Positions 1 to 9,200 of a stretch of 64,000 nucleotides of DNA are shown here, piece after piece. The notes beneath the pieces were generated by a model. That model did no database searches, was not told where the DNA came from, and worked only from the letters and a program-made list of their open reading frames with translations. Every line of letters starts with the position of its first letter. Position 1 is the stretch's first letter. Both the position numbers and the translations under genes were made by a program. The DNA is from Halopseudomonas salegens (GTDB lineage: Bacteria; Pseudomonadota; Gammaproteobacteria; Pseudomonadales; Pseudomonadaceae): positions 3,596,001-3,660,000 of the forward strand of contig NZ_LT629787.1 of NCBI RefSeq assembly GCF_900105655.1, written 5' to 3'.

Positions 1-1
1 T

Positions 2-1915
2 AGCCAGGCAGCGCGTTTTACCCTGTTGCACAATGAGAGCAATCTGGGTTTTGTCGCTACCGTCAACCGGGGTATGCGCCTGCATCCTGAGCGTGATGTC
101 GTCTTGCTCAATAGTGATACCGAAGTGGCAGGTGATTGGTTGCCACGTTTGCGTCATGCCGCCCACTTGTCAGCCGATACAGCAACACTGACGCCCTGGT
201 CGAACAATGCGACCATCTGCAGTTACCCGGACTTTTGCCGTGACAACGCCCTGCCGGAAGGTTTTGCTCTGTCGTCGCTGGATCGGTTGTGCGCCACGGC
301 GCTGGAAGGGCAGCGCGTTGAAATCCCGACAGCCATCGGTTTTTGCATGTATATCCGCCGTGCCTGTCTGGATGCGGTCGGGCTGTTCGACGAGGCCAGC
401 TTTGGCAAGGGCTACGGCGAGGAAAATGAATTCTGCATGCGCTCGGCCCGGTCAGGCTGGAAGCACTACCTCGCTGCGGATGTGTTTGTTTATCACGCTG
501 GTGGGGTGAGTTTTGCCGCCAGCCAAAGTGAGCATCAAGGTCACGGGCATAAGGCGCTGTTGCGTCTGTTTCCGGATTACGACCGGATGGTGCAGGCCTT
601 TGTTGCCAGCGACCCGGCATGCAGCTTGCGTTTTGCGCTGGATATGTTGCGTATCGGGGCCGTCGATCAGCCACGCATTCTGCTGGTCAGTCATACCCGG
701 GGTGGCGGCACCAGCCGTCATATCAGCGAGTTGGTCACCCAGCTGCAGGGCCAGGCGCAGTTCCTGTTGTTGCAGCCAGATACTGAAATGGGTGCCATCC
801 GCCTGGGGTTGTTCGATGCCCAGGGGTGGCATAACCCTCAGCTCTTCAGTGGCGCTCAGGCTGAATGCCTGGAGGGGTTGTTGCGCGCCCTGCAGCTGAC
901 CCGCATTCACTATCATCACCGGGTGGGACTGCATCCACTGTTTCTGGATATTCTCGATCGCCTGGCATTGCCAGCCGATCTGACCCTGCACGATTACTAT
1001 CTACTGTGCCCGCAGATAACCATGACGGATGCAGTCGGACGTTATTGTGGGGAGCCTGACGAGTCGGGGTGCAATCGTTGCCTGCAGGAACGTCCGGTGA
1101 TCGGCGCCGACCATATCGCCCATTGGCGCCGACACAGCCGGGACTGGTTGCAGGGCATGACGCGCATCTTTGCCCCCTCGGCAGATACTGCAACCCGCGT
1201 GCAAGCCTATTTTCCGGATGTCCAGGTGCAGGCTGTCTATCATGAGCCCGAGCTGTCGATTGCGCCGCCGCGGGTGCCGGCACTGGCAGCGGATGAGCCC
1301 CTGCGGATTCTGGTCCTGGGTGCCCTGAGCCCGTTCAAAGGCCCCGATACCCTGGAGGCCTGTGCTCAGGCGGCTGCCCGGGATGGGGTGCCGCTGCAGT
1401 TTCACTTGTTGGGCTTTGCCTATCGGGAGCTCAATTGTAACGCGTCGGGTTATTTGCAGGTGCATGGACGCTATGCGGAGGCTGATCTGCCTGCTTTGCT
1501 GGCGCAATTGCAACCACACCTGGTCTGGTTCCCGGGCAGTTGTCCGGAAACCTGGAGCTATACGCTCTCTGCGGCTCTGGAAGCCGGTTTGCCTGTGGTG
1601 GCGCCCGCTCTGGGAGCATTTCCCGAGCGCCTGGCCGGCCGAGAATGGACCTGGCTGGTCGTACCCGACCGGCCTGTCGATGCGATCAATCAACACTTTA
1701 TGCAGTTGCGTGAAGTAATCCGTGAAGGTCGGCCACCCTTGACGACTGAAGGCAGCATAGCCACTGACAGCTTTCGCTATGCCACTGATTATTTCTCGCC
1801 AGATGAGCGGGCTGTGCAGCCGGCAGCCAGCAACGATATACTGGCGCATTTACGCGGTCTGTTACCACCTCCGGCGCTGGGGAATGGTGTCCGATTGACA
1901 GCAGGGAGAGAGTAA
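2..1915 (+). CDS. Two-domain glycosyltransferase (GT2 + GT4), 5' end outside window
   Basis: The reading frame is already open at base 2, and the first residues (SQAARFTLLHNESNLGF) are typical of the interior of a GT2 rhamnosyltransferase-like fold. The true start therefore lies upstream; the TTG at 26 is not a credible start. The N-terminal part carries a DxD-type motif (LLNSDTEV) and a GT-A acceptor region (GYGEENEFCMRS). From about residue 215 a second, GT-B/GT4-like domain follows, with RILLVSHTRGGGTSRH and a nucleotide-sugar region near ETWSYTLSAALEAGLPVVAP. Such fused enzymes usually build surface glycans or glycosylate proteins; the substrate cannot be read here. The stop codon abuts the ATG of gspE, so translation is probably coupled. 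Confidence 0.85.
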   Translation, partial: SQAARFTLLHNESNLGFVATVNRGMRLHPERDVVLLNSDTEVAGDWLPRLRHAAHLSADTATLTPWSNNATICSYPDFCRDNALPEGFALSSLDRLCATALEGQRVEIPTAIGFCMYIRRACLDAVGLFDEASFGKGYGEENEFCMRSARSGWKHYLAADVFVYHAGGVSFAASQSEHQGHGHKALLRLFPDYDRMVQAFVASDPACSLRFALDMLRIGAVDQPRILLVSHTRGGGTSRHISELVTQLQGQAQFLLLQPDTEMGAIRLGLFDAQGWHNPQLFSGAQAECLEGLLRALQLTRIHYHHRVGLHPLFLDILDRLALPADLTLHDYYLLCPQITMTDAVGRYCGEPDESGCNRCLQERPVIGADHIAHWRRHSRDWLQGMTRIFAPSADTATRVQAYFPDVQVQAVYHEPELSIAPPRVPALAADEPLRILVLGALSPFKGPDTLEACAQAAARDGVPLQFHLLGFAYRELNCNASGYLQVHGRYAEADLPALLAQLQPHLVWFPGSCPETWSYTLSAALEAGLPVVAPALGAFPERLAGREWTWLVVPDRPVDAINQHFMQLREVIREGRPPLTTEGSIATDSFRYATDYFSPDERAVQPAASNDILAHLRGLLPPPALGNGVRLTAGRE

Positions 1916-3601
1916 ATGCAGGACCTGGGGCAATGGTTGATCGACGCGGGCAAGATCTCTGCAACGGATTTGCAGCGTGCCGAGCAGGTGCAGAAGCTCT
2001 CGGGTGGCAAGCTGAACAGTATCCTGACCCGTCTCGGTCTGCTGGCCGAGCGTGACCTGGCTGATATTCTTGCTGAACAGCATGCCCTGCCGCGGATCAA
2101 CGCTGACGATTACCCTGAATTGCCGCCCGAAGGGCTTGAGGCCATTTCTCCGCTGTTCCTGCGTGAGCAACAGGTGCTGCCGTTGCGCAGCGAGGATGGC
2201 GTGCTGAGTGTGGCCATGGTCGACCCGGCGGACGATTTTTTGCGTCAGTCTCTGGGGTTGGCCAGCGGGCAATCGATCAGCCCGCAAGTGGCGCTGGGTT
2301 CTGAGCTGGATGCCGTCTGGGAGCGCTGGTACGGAGAAGGCGCGCGTGAGGCCGAGGATGATGAAACCGCGGTGCTGGAAGCCGGGGTGGCGGATGAAGA
2401 TGACGTCGAGCGGCTGCGCGATCTGGCCAGCGAGGCGCCGGTTATCCGCCTGGTCAACAGTACCTTTACCCGTGCGCTGGACAGCCGGGCCTCGGATATT
2501 CACGTCGAGCCCTTCGACAAGCAGCTGGTGATCCGTTTTCGGATTGATGGCGTCATGCAGGAAGTGGAACGCCCGCCGTCACACCTGGCGCCAGCGGTCA
2601 TCTCGCGCCTGAAAATTCTTGCCAAGCTGAATATTGCCGAGCGACGTCTGCCACAGGATGGGCGTATTCAGCTGCGCCTGCAGGGCCGGCTGATTGACCT
2701 GCGGGTATCCACGGTGCCGACCATGCATGGTGAAAGCGTGGTCATGCGGATCCTCGACAAACAGAGCATGAATCTGAATCTGGATGCCATTGGCCTGTCG
2801 GATCAGGTATTGAACAATCTCAAAGCGGTGCTCGATCGCCCCAACGGCATTTTCCTGGTAACCGGCCCGACCGGTAGCGGTAAAACCACGACGCTGTATG
2901 CGGCACTGAGCCGATTGAATACCGTGGATCGCAAGATTCTGACGGTGGAAGACCCGGTGGAATACCAGATTCCCGGGGTCAACCAGATCCAGACGGCCAG
3001 CAAGGTCGGGCTGGACTTTGCCAATGCGCTGCGTTCGATCCTGCGTCAGGATCCGGATGTGGTGATGATTGGTGAGATGCGTGACCGTGAAACTGCCGGC
3101 ATTGCCATTCAGGCAGCGCTGACCGGGCATATTGTATTGTCTACCCTGCACACCAATGATGCACCGAGTGCCATAACCCGCTTGCTGGATATGGGGCTGG
3201 AGGATTATCTGCTGACCTCTACGGTGAATGCCATCATGGCGCAGCGTCTGGTGCGCGTGCTCTGCCCGGAATGTCGTACCCCACAGCAACTGGATGCGGA
3301 TGAAATCGAACACATGCAGGTCGCTCATCTACTGCCTGCCGGCGAGCCTACGCTGTGGCAGGCCACCGGTTGCAGCGCCTGCGCCCATACCGGTTACCGC
3401 GGCCGCATGGGGATTCACGAAATGCTGATGATGGACGATGCAGTACGCCATCTGGTGTTGCGCCGGGCCGGTAGTGAAGAGATCTATCAGGTGGCGCGGG
3501 CGGCAGGCATGCGCACCATGTTCGAGGATGGTTTCACTAAAGCGTTGGCCGGGCAGACGTCACTGGCTGAGGTGCTGCGCGTTGCGCAGCTGGCTCGCTG
3601 A
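1916..3601 (+). CDS. gspE: Type II secretion ATPase GspE
   Basis: This is the cytoplasmic hexameric ATPase that powers pseudopilus assembly in type II secretion. The 561-residue protein has an N-terminal GspE/PilB N1-type domain, then a P-loop GPTGSGKTT at about residues 317-325, and a Walker B-like segment VVMIGEMRD at about 382-390. A C-terminal zinc-binding tetracysteine region (CPEC ... CSAC) lies just before GYRGRMGIHEML. The ATG follows the upstream stop immediately and has a purine-rich GGGAGAGAG ribosome site. It is the first gene of the order E-F-G-H-I-J-K-L-M-N-D, as in the Xanthomonas Xps cluster. PilB would be the alternative, but the pseudopilin context settles it. Confidence 0.96.
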   Translation: MQDLGQWLIDAGKISATDLQRAEQVQKLSGGKLNSILTRLGLLAERDLADILAEQHALPRINADDYPELPPEGLEAISPLFLREQQVLPLRSEDGVLSVAMVDPADDFLRQSLGLASGQSISPQVALGSELDAVWERWYGEGAREAEDDETAVLEAGVADEDDVERLRDLASEAPVIRLVNSTFTRALDSRASDIHVEPFDKQLVIRFRIDGVMQEVERPPSHLAPAVISRLKILAKLNIAERRLPQDGRIQLRLQGRLIDLRVSTVPTMHGESVVMRILDKQSMNLNLDAIGLSDQVLNNLKAVLDRPNGIFLVTGPTGSGKTTTLYAALSRLNTVDRKILTVEDPVEYQIPGVNQIQTASKVGLDFANALRSILRQDPDVVMIGEMRDRETAGIAIQAALTGHIVLSTLHTNDAPSAITRLLDMGLEDYLLTSTVNAIMAQRLVRVLCPECRTPQQLDADEIEHMQVAHLLPAGEPTLWQATGCSACAHTGYRGRMGIHEMLMMDDAVRHLVLRRAGSEEIYQVARAAGMRTMFEDGFTKALAGQTSLAEVLRVAQLAR

Positions 3602-3603
3602 GT

Positions 3604-4833
3604 ATGGCTTTTTTCAAGTACCAGGCGCTGGATCAGGCGGGCAAGCAGCGACAGGGCGTAACCGAGATGGCCAACAGCGACCGGGTCGCCGACTGGTTGC
3701 TCCGCGAAGGCTTGGTCCCGGTACGTATCGAAGCAGTTGATGGCCCCGGCAAAACCACTGCTGGCAGCTCCCGTCGTGGCCTGCTGAGCCGGAGACGCAA
3801 ACGGCAGAATCCGCGTGAACGCATGCTCGCCTTTACCCGTGACCTGTCAGTGATGCTCGGCTCGGGTTTGCCGCTGGACAAAAGCCTGCAGTTGCTGGAA
3901 AAGATGGCCGAGGGTGACGGCAATGACATGATCCGTGCCCTGCGCGAAGATGTGCGCAAGGGGGTCGGTCTGGCCGAGGCCTTCGCCAATCGTGAGACGT
4001 TTTCTCCCTTTTATGTCAGCATGATTCGCGCCGGTGAGGCCAGTGGCACGCTGGATCAATCCCTGCGACGCATGGCGGAGTATCTGGAGCGCGCCAAGGC
4101 GTTGCGACAGATGGTCATGGCCGCATTGACCTATCCGGCGATCCTGTTTGGCGTGGCGGTGTTTTCGCTGGTGTTTCTGCTGGCCTGGGTGGTCCCGGGA
4201 TTTGCTGACCTGTTCAGTGATATGGGGGGGGAGTTGCCGACTCCAACCTACGTCGTCATGCAGGCCGGGAATTTCATGGCGGCCTGGTGGTGGCTGGTGC
4301 TCGGCGGCATGGCCGGGTTGATCTGGCTCGCCCGTTACCTGTGGCGGCAACCCGGCTTCAAGTCGGCGCTGGATGCGAGAGTGCTGGGCTGGCCGCTGGT
4401 TGGCGAGCTGGTGCGCAATATTGAAACCTCACGCTTCAGTCGTACTCTGGGGGTTTTGCTGCAAGGTGGCGTGACCATGATCACGGCCTTGGCGATTGCT
4501 CGGGAAACCGTGACCAATACCACCCTGAAAACTGAACTTTTGCGCGCCGAAGCAGCCCTAAGGGAGGGCCGCTCACTGAGCACCACGCTGATCGAGAGCG
4601 AGCGTTTTCCGGTCATGGCCATGCACATGATTCAGGTCGGTGAAGAAACCGGCCGCCTGGAAGATATGCTGCTCAAGGTGTCGGATATATACGAAGATGA
4701 AGTCGGCAGCGTGATCAAGCGCCTGTTGGCACTGCTGGAACCGGCGCTGATCCTGACTCTCGGGATGTTGATTGCCGGCATTATCATATCCATTTTGCTG
4801 GGTATTCTCGGGGTCAATGAACTGATTGGTTGA
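3604..4833 (+). CDS. gspF: Type II secretion inner-membrane platform protein GspF
   Basis: GspF is the polytopic platform protein that connects the GspE ATPase with the pseudopilus. The 409-residue protein has the usual duplicated T2SSF domains (about residues 75-195 and 275-400), each with the conserved pattern of a small cytoplasmic helical bundle (AEAFANRETFSPFYVSMI and ESERFPVMAMHMIQVGEETG). Three hydrophobic segments lie at about 176-200, 223-243 and 381-403. It starts two bases after the gspE stop and is followed 12 bases later by gspG, so it belongs to the same operon. Length and layout are normal for the family. Confidence 0.96.
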   Translation: MAFFKYQALDQAGKQRQGVTEMANSDRVADWLLREGLVPVRIEAVDGPGKTTAGSSRRGLLSRRRKRQNPRERMLAFTRDLSVMLGSGLPLDKSLQLLEKMAEGDGNDMIRALREDVRKGVGLAEAFANRETFSPFYVSMIRAGEASGTLDQSLRRMAEYLERAKALRQMVMAALTYPAILFGVAVFSLVFLLAWVVPGFADLFSDMGGELPTPTYVVMQAGNFMAAWWWLVLGGMAGLIWLARYLWRQPGFKSALDARVLGWPLVGELVRNIETSRFSRTLGVLLQGGVTMITALAIARETVTNTTLKTELLRAEAALREGRSLSTTLIESERFPVMAMHMIQVGEETGRLEDMLLKVSDIYEDEVGSVIKRLLALLEPALILTLGMLIAGIIISILLGILGVNELIG

Positions 4834-4845
4834 TGGAGTTGAATA

Positions 4846-5268
4846 ATGTTTGCACGTAAAAGACGCCAGCGCGGGTTTACCCTGATCGAGCTACTGGTGG
4901 TGTTGGTGATTCTGGGTCTGCTGATGTCTATTGTCGGCCCGCGGGTAATGAAATACGTGTCCAGCTCGCGAGGCGATACGGCGCGTATCCAGGTTGAAGA
5001 ATTGGCTTCGGCACTGGATATGTACTACCTGGAAGTTGGCCGTTACCCGAGCCAGGAACAGGGCCTGGAGGCCTTGATCGAGGCGCCGCCCGGCGTGGAA
5101 AGCTGGGCGGGCCCTTATCTGCGCAAGTCGACGATTCCAGATGATCCCTGGGGCAATGCCTACAATTACCGTTTCCCCGGTCAGCATGGTCCCTTTGATC
5201 TCTATTCACTGGGCGCGGACGGCCAACCCGGTGGTGAAGGCGAGAATGCTGACATCGAGAGCTGGTAA
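4846..5268 (+). CDS. gspG: Major pseudopilin GspG
   Basis: This is the main subunit of the periplasmic pseudopilus. The 140-residue protein begins with a short basic leader and the prepilin peptidase site RQRG|FTLIELLVVLV, with Gly10 before the cut and the conserved Glu at position +5 of the mature protein. A single hydrophobic alpha-helix follows. The C-terminal half has the GspG calcium-loop signature (DPWGNAYNYRFPG ... DLYSLGADGQPGGEGENADI). No prepilin peptidase gene is in the window, so processing must rely on a PilD/GspO encoded elsewhere. Confidence 0.97.
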   Translation: MFARKRRQRGFTLIELLVVLVILGLLMSIVGPRVMKYVSSSRGDTARIQVEELASALDMYYLEVGRYPSQEQGLEALIEAPPGVESWAGPYLRKSTIPDDPWGNAYNYRFPGQHGPFDLYSLGADGQPGGEGENADIESW

Positions 5269-5722
5269 GCCGGGCAATTCGACCGGCCGTGGGTTTTCGC
5301 TGATGGAAATGCTGGTGGTTCTGGTTATTTTCGGCCTCGCCTCAGCGTTGGTGATTCCGGCATTGGGTGGCCTGTTCAAGGCGTCGGTCACAGATGTTGC
5401 CCGCGACCTGCATGCCGGGTTGCGCCAGGCTCGCGGTCAGGCAGTGTTGCAGCAGCAGCCAGTCAGTTTCTGGCTGGACCTCAATGATCATGAGTATGGC
5501 ATCGGTAGCGAGATTCAAGGTGATTTCCCGCAGGACTGGTCGCTGCAGGTCAGTGTCGCCAGTATGGCTACCCGTGATTCACGGGCCGGCTTCGTGTTCT
5601 ATCCGGATGGTACCTCGACGGGTGGCAATGTGCTGCTGGATGCCGAAGGGCGTGCCTTTCGTCTCGAGGTTGACTGGCTTACCGGGCGGGTAACCAGTCA
5701 GGAACAGGGTGGCCTGCCTTGA
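5246..5722 (+). CDS. gspH: Minor pseudopilin GspH
   Basis: This minor pseudopilin has 158 residues. The open frame extends further upstream (to 5141), but the start at ATG 5246 is chosen because it follows a GAAGGCGAG ribosome site and gives a leader of normal length before the cleavage site TGRG|FSLMEMLVVLVIFG. It overlaps the end of gspG by 23 bases in another frame. The rest of the protein fits the GspH/FimT fold: a hydrophobic N-terminal helix and a beta-rich C-terminus with RDLHAGLRQARGQAV. Confidence 0.93.
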   Translation: MLTSRAGKPGNSTGRGFSLMEMLVVLVIFGLASALVIPALGGLFKASVTDVARDLHAGLRQARGQAVLQQQPVSFWLDLNDHEYGIGSEIQGDFPQDWSLQVSVASMATRDSRAGFVFYPDGTSTGGNVLLDAEGRAFRLEVDWLTGRVTSQEQGGLP

Positions 5723-6156
5723 ATCGCTGGTGGCCACGCAGGCAACGATCGTCCCGCCGGGAGCGTGGATTCACTCTGCTTGAAGTGCTGGTTGCTTTTG
5801 TTGTCGCCACCTTGTTGCTGACCGTGCTGCTGCGCGCCTTTTCCTCTGGCCTGACCGGATTGGCACGGGTTGATCGCCTGAGCATGGCAGCATTGGTGGC
5901 TCAGTCACGGCTGGCTGAGGTGGGTGTGACCGAGCCTTTGCAGCCAGGTACTTATCAGGGGTCCGAAGACACTGATTACGAATTTAGCTGGGAGGTCGAT
6001 ATCCGCCCGCTGGACTGGGAGTATGCCGGGTTGTTGAGTGATCAGAGCCGGGTACTCTATCGGGTCGAGGTACGAGTGACCTGGCCGTCGGTGCGCGGCG
6101 AGCAGACCTTTGTCCTGATGACCCTGCGCAATGCACCTCTGGAGCTGGACCTGTGA
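5719..6156 (+). CDS. gspI: Minor pseudopilin GspI
   Basis: The gene starts at a TTG that overlaps the gspH stop (TTGA), so its translation is probably coupled. The product has 145 residues, an arginine-rich leader and the prepilin site RERG|FTLLEVLVAFVVATLL. A GspI-type beta domain follows, with the pattern LVAQSRLAEVG near residue 65 and RVEVRVTWPS near 115. In the known tip complex GspI is the central partner that recruits GspJ and GspK, and both of those genes follow here. Confidence 0.92.
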   Translation: MNRWWPRRQRSSRRERGFTLLEVLVAFVVATLLLTVLLRAFSSGLTGLARVDRLSMAALVAQSRLAEVGVTEPLQPGTYQGSEDTDYEFSWEVDIRPLDWEYAGLLSDQSRVLYRVEVRVTWPSVRGEQTFVLMTLRNAPLELDL

Positions 6157-6737
6157 TGCGTTCGCGTGGTTTTACCCTGATGGAAGTGCTGGTAGCGCTG
6201 ACCCTGACCGGTTTGTTGGTGCTGGTGCTGTTTGCCGGCTTTCGTGCCGGGATCAAGAGCTGGCAGCTCGCGGATCAGCATACCGAGCGCATGGAAGAAA
6301 GCCGGCAGTTTGTCGCCATGCTCAATCGGCATATGCAGCAATTGCAGGCGGGTATGGTCATGTCGGATGATTTTGTTCGCTTGCCGGCCTTGGCCGGTAC
6401 GGCAGATAGCCTGCGTTATGTTGCGCCTTTGTCCCTGTCGACCGGCAATCAGCTCTATCTGATTGAAATTGTCTCCGAATACCAGGGCGAGTCGGGGGTC
6501 TGGTTGCGCTATGGGCCATTCACCAATGGTGAGCACTTGTCGGCAATTTTTGCTGATGCCGAGTTTGTGCAGGTCGGTGAAAATCTGCGATTGGCGTTCG
6601 CTTTTCTCGGCGAGGAAGAGTGGCAAACAGAATTTGCCAGCAGTGAAATGCTGCCTCGACTGATCCGGGTACAGCTGTTTCAGGGCCAGCGTACCTGGCC
6701 GGCACTGGTGTTCGGTGTGCCGCAGGGGGATGCATGA
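6156..6737 (+). CDS. gspJ: Minor pseudopilin GspJ
   Basis: This pseudopilin-tip component has 193 residues. The ATG at 6156 shares one base with the gspI stop; a GTG at 6153 in the same frame is a possible alternative that adds one residue. The leader is very short, MRSRG|FTLMEVLVALTLTG, with the +5 glutamate present. The body is GspJ-like, with ESRQFVAMLNRHMQQLQ and the late segment LPRLIRVQLFQGQ. The stop overlaps the ATG of gspK. Confidence 0.93.
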   Translation: MRSRGFTLMEVLVALTLTGLLVLVLFAGFRAGIKSWQLADQHTERMEESRQFVAMLNRHMQQLQAGMVMSDDFVRLPALAGTADSLRYVAPLSLSTGNQLYLIEIVSEYQGESGVWLRYGPFTNGEHLSAIFADAEFVQVGENLRLAFAFLGEEEWQTEFASSEMLPRLIRVQLFQGQRTWPALVFGVPQGDA

Positions 6738-7510
6738 CAGGATCACGGCGTCATCAACGGGGTGCGGTGCTGATTCTGGTGCTCTGGATCACCAGTCTGT
6801 TGACGATTATGCTGGCGGCTTTCAGCATGACAGTGCGCATTGATCGGCAGGTGGCCGGTGATATGCTGCAGCAGGTGCGGGCCCAGGCAGCAGCAGATAG
6901 TGTGCTCAACTATCTGGCGGCGGTGCGGCAGGTAGACCCCGACAGGTGGGAGTCAATGCCGGGTGAAGTTTTTCGTTTGCCCTGGGAAGGGCTGGATGTT
7001 CATTTTCGGTTGATACCTGAAACTGCATTCGTCAGCCTGAATACCGCACCGGAAGACATGCTGGAAGCGGTTTTTGCCGGGCTGGAGTCGGCAGATGCCC
7101 GGAGTCTGGCAGCTGCCGTCGTCAGACGTCGTGAAGGTGATCTTGAAGCCGCAGAAGACATTGACCGTCAGCCACGGCCGTGGATATCCGTGGATGAATT
7201 GTTGTTGCTGGGCGATGGCCTGGAGCGAGTAGCAGGCTTGCACCGGTTTTTTACCGTGCATGGGAGTCATGTTGAGGTAGACGCACGTTTTGCCGCAGAG
7301 CCACTGCTGGATTTGCTGGGCGGCACCGATTACTTGCAGGAATCGCAGGAAGATGCAGCCCTGACCACGGATGCTTTCAGGATTCAGATTGAGCTGGGTC
7401 AGGGAGTGCGTCGCCGGCGGTTGGAGGTCTCGGCGCGCTTCGTTGCGGATGGGGTGGGGTATCAGGTTTTGCATACAAACCTGTACAATGTTTCATTTAC
7501 TCTGGACTGA
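6734..7510 (+). CDS. gspK: Pseudopilus tip protein GspK (short form)
   Basis: GspK caps the pseudopilus. The N-terminus has the prepilin-like site HQRG|AVLILVLWITSLL, which as usual for GspK lacks the glutamate at +5. Helical modules typical of the family follow (TAFVSLNTAPEDML and RPWISVDELLLL, the latter a SAM-like region). At 258 residues it is clearly shorter than classical GspK proteins of roughly 300 or more, a size closer to the XpsK type. ATGA overlap with gspJ indicates translational coupling. Confidence 0.9.
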   Translation: MTGSRRHQRGAVLILVLWITSLLTIMLAAFSMTVRIDRQVAGDMLQQVRAQAAADSVLNYLAAVRQVDPDRWESMPGEVFRLPWEGLDVHFRLIPETAFVSLNTAPEDMLEAVFAGLESADARSLAAAVVRRREGDLEAAEDIDRQPRPWISVDELLLLGDGLERVAGLHRFFTVHGSHVEVDARFAAEPLLDLLGGTDYLQESQEDAALTTDAFRIQIELGQGVRRRRLEVSARFVADGVGYQVLHTNLYNVSFTLD

Positions 7511-7515
7511 TCTAC

Positions 7516-8607
7516 ATGCGACTTGATGTCGGCAATCTGAAATTGTTCGGGCTGGACCTCAATGCGGCTTTCGCCTGGTGGCGGGATGGTTTGCGTGCGG
7601 CAATGCCGAGCTGGTTGTTGCCGTCTTTTGTTCGCCCCGCCCCGCGGTTGGTCGCTCTTTGGGATGGGCAGCAGGTGTCCTTGTACCAGCCGGGTGGTGT
7701 CGAGTTGGCACGCCTGGAGACGGCGGCGCTCGAGGTGGCTGCGGACGGGGTTCTGCAAGCAGATATCAAGGCCCTGGATGTTGATACCGGGCTGCTGCAG
7801 TTGGAGCTGGAGCTCAGTACCGAGCAGGTATTGTTGCGTCGTCTGGATCTGCCGGTTATTGATCCGGCAAAGTTGCGGGAGGTGGTGCGCTGGCAGTTGC
7901 CGCGGTTAACGCCTTTTTCTGCCGACCAGTTGTACTATGCGGCCGGCGTTGCGGATGACAGCGCTCCCTATCTGTTGGCCATTCCGCGGGCCAGTGTGGA
8001 TCCGGTGATTGGTCACATCGAGCGGCTGACCGGTTTGACCGTGGCCCGCCTTTATCGCGAGCCTGCCACTGAAGAGACATTGCCGCGTCTGAATCTGTTT
8101 GGACAATCCCGAGTTCCCGGTCGTTGGTGGCGACGGCTGAATCGCAACACACTGATACTGGCTGTCCTTCTGCTGGCGCTGGGCATGGCGGCAATTGCCC
8201 CGGTCTGGGTCGCCCGTGAACAGGTTATCGCCCGCAAGCAGGAGTTGTTCCGCGTGCATGCAGGCGTGGTTGGTACCATGGAAACCCGCGACCAGTTGAC
8301 CCAGCGCCTGGAGATCATCAACGCCTTGCAGACAGAACGCAGCTTGCCTCCGGTTTCATCGCTGATAGCCGAACTGGCCGAGCGAGTGCCGGACAGTATT
8401 TTTCTCACCGAGGTACGCGTTCAGGGTGAGACGCTCAAGATATCGGGCAGTGGGCTTGAGGTGGTCAATCTGATTGATCGGCTGAATGCTTCGCCGCTGT
8501 TTGTCGATGCCCGCTTTAACTCGTCGGTCAATCGCAATTCACGTACTGGACGCGATCAGTTTACTGCCAGCCTGCAAGTGGTGCCCCGGCAGGAGGGTGA
8601 GCAATGA
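7516..8607 (+). CDS. gspL: Type II secretion assembly protein GspL
   Basis: GspL bridges the GspE ATPase in the cytoplasm and the periplasmic GspM. The 363-residue protein has an N-terminal actin-like (PilM/GspL) cytoplasmic domain, a single transmembrane helix at about residues 210-232 (LILAVLLLALGMAAIAPVW), then a coiled-coil and a ferredoxin-like periplasmic domain (PilN-like, PDSIFLTEVRVQGETLKISG). The start lies five bases after the gspK stop. The PilM+PilN-like fused layout is typical of Xps-like systems. Confidence 0.92.
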   Translation: MRLDVGNLKLFGLDLNAAFAWWRDGLRAAMPSWLLPSFVRPAPRLVALWDGQQVSLYQPGGVELARLETAALEVAADGVLQADIKALDVDTGLLQLELELSTEQVLLRRLDLPVIDPAKLREVVRWQLPRLTPFSADQLYYAAGVADDSAPYLLAIPRASVDPVIGHIERLTGLTVARLYREPATEETLPRLNLFGQSRVPGRWWRRLNRNTLILAVLLLALGMAAIAPVWVAREQVIARKQELFRVHAGVVGTMETRDQLTQRLEIINALQTERSLPPVSSLIAELAERVPDSIFLTEVRVQGETLKISGSGLEVVNLIDRLNASPLFVDARFNSSVNRNSRTGRDQFTASLQVVPRQEGEQ

Positions 8608-9200
8608 AAGCTGTCAACCTCTCACGGCAATCGCTGATCAGCCTGTCTATTTTGCTCGGCTTGTTGCTGCTACTGCTGCTGGTGGCTCTGGCCCCCTTGC
8701 GCAACCAGATGGAACGTTACGAGTTCGAGTTGTTGCGCGATGGACGCATGTTGCAACAGTTCAAGGGGGTTGCTGCCATTCAGCCCGGAATCGATGCTGC
8801 GGGCCAGGAGTTTTCCGAGCGTGGTCTGGAGCAATGGGTGTATACCGAGCGTTCGCCGTCGGATGTCGAGCTGGACATACAGCGCCGGATAACCGAGGTG
8901 CTGAATGAGCAGCAGGCCGAAATGGGCAGTATTGCACCGCAGCCCGCACGTACCCGGGGTGAGCACTTGAATGTGGGTGTTCGCGTCCGTTTTTCCGGTA
9001 GCATGCCAGCCGTTCTGGCGACTTTTACTGCCCTTGAGCAGAGCCAGCCATTGTTGATGCTGGAAAATGTCAGTTTGACGCCACAGCGGGTGCGCGCGCG
9101 GCGGGGGGAAGTACCTGCACAACGGGTGGATGTCGATTTGACGGTATCAACCTTGATGGCGGCACCGCCTGCTGCCGAGCCGGCGGAGGGAGGTGCATGA
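8604..9200 (+). CDS. gspM: Type II secretion protein GspM
   Basis: This is the bitopic inner-membrane partner of GspL. The 198-residue product has one N-terminal hydrophobic helix (about residues 9-31, SILLGLLLLLLLVALAPL). A periplasmic region resembling the PilO/GspM ferredoxin-like fold follows, with LNVGVRVRFSGSMPAVLATF and PLLMLENVSLTP. It overlaps gspL by ATGA and ends in an overlap with the next gene. Sequence identity within this family is always low, so the call rests on position, topology and fold-like patterns. Confidence 0.88.
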   Translation: MKAVNLSRQSLISLSILLGLLLLLLLVALAPLRNQMERYEFELLRDGRMLQQFKGVAAIQPGIDAAGQEFSERGLEQWVYTERSPSDVELDIQRRITEVLNEQQAEMGSIAPQPARTRGEHLNVGVRVRFSGSMPAVLATFTALEQSQPLLMLENVSLTPQRVRARRGEVPAQRVDVDLTVSTLMAAPPAAEPAEGGA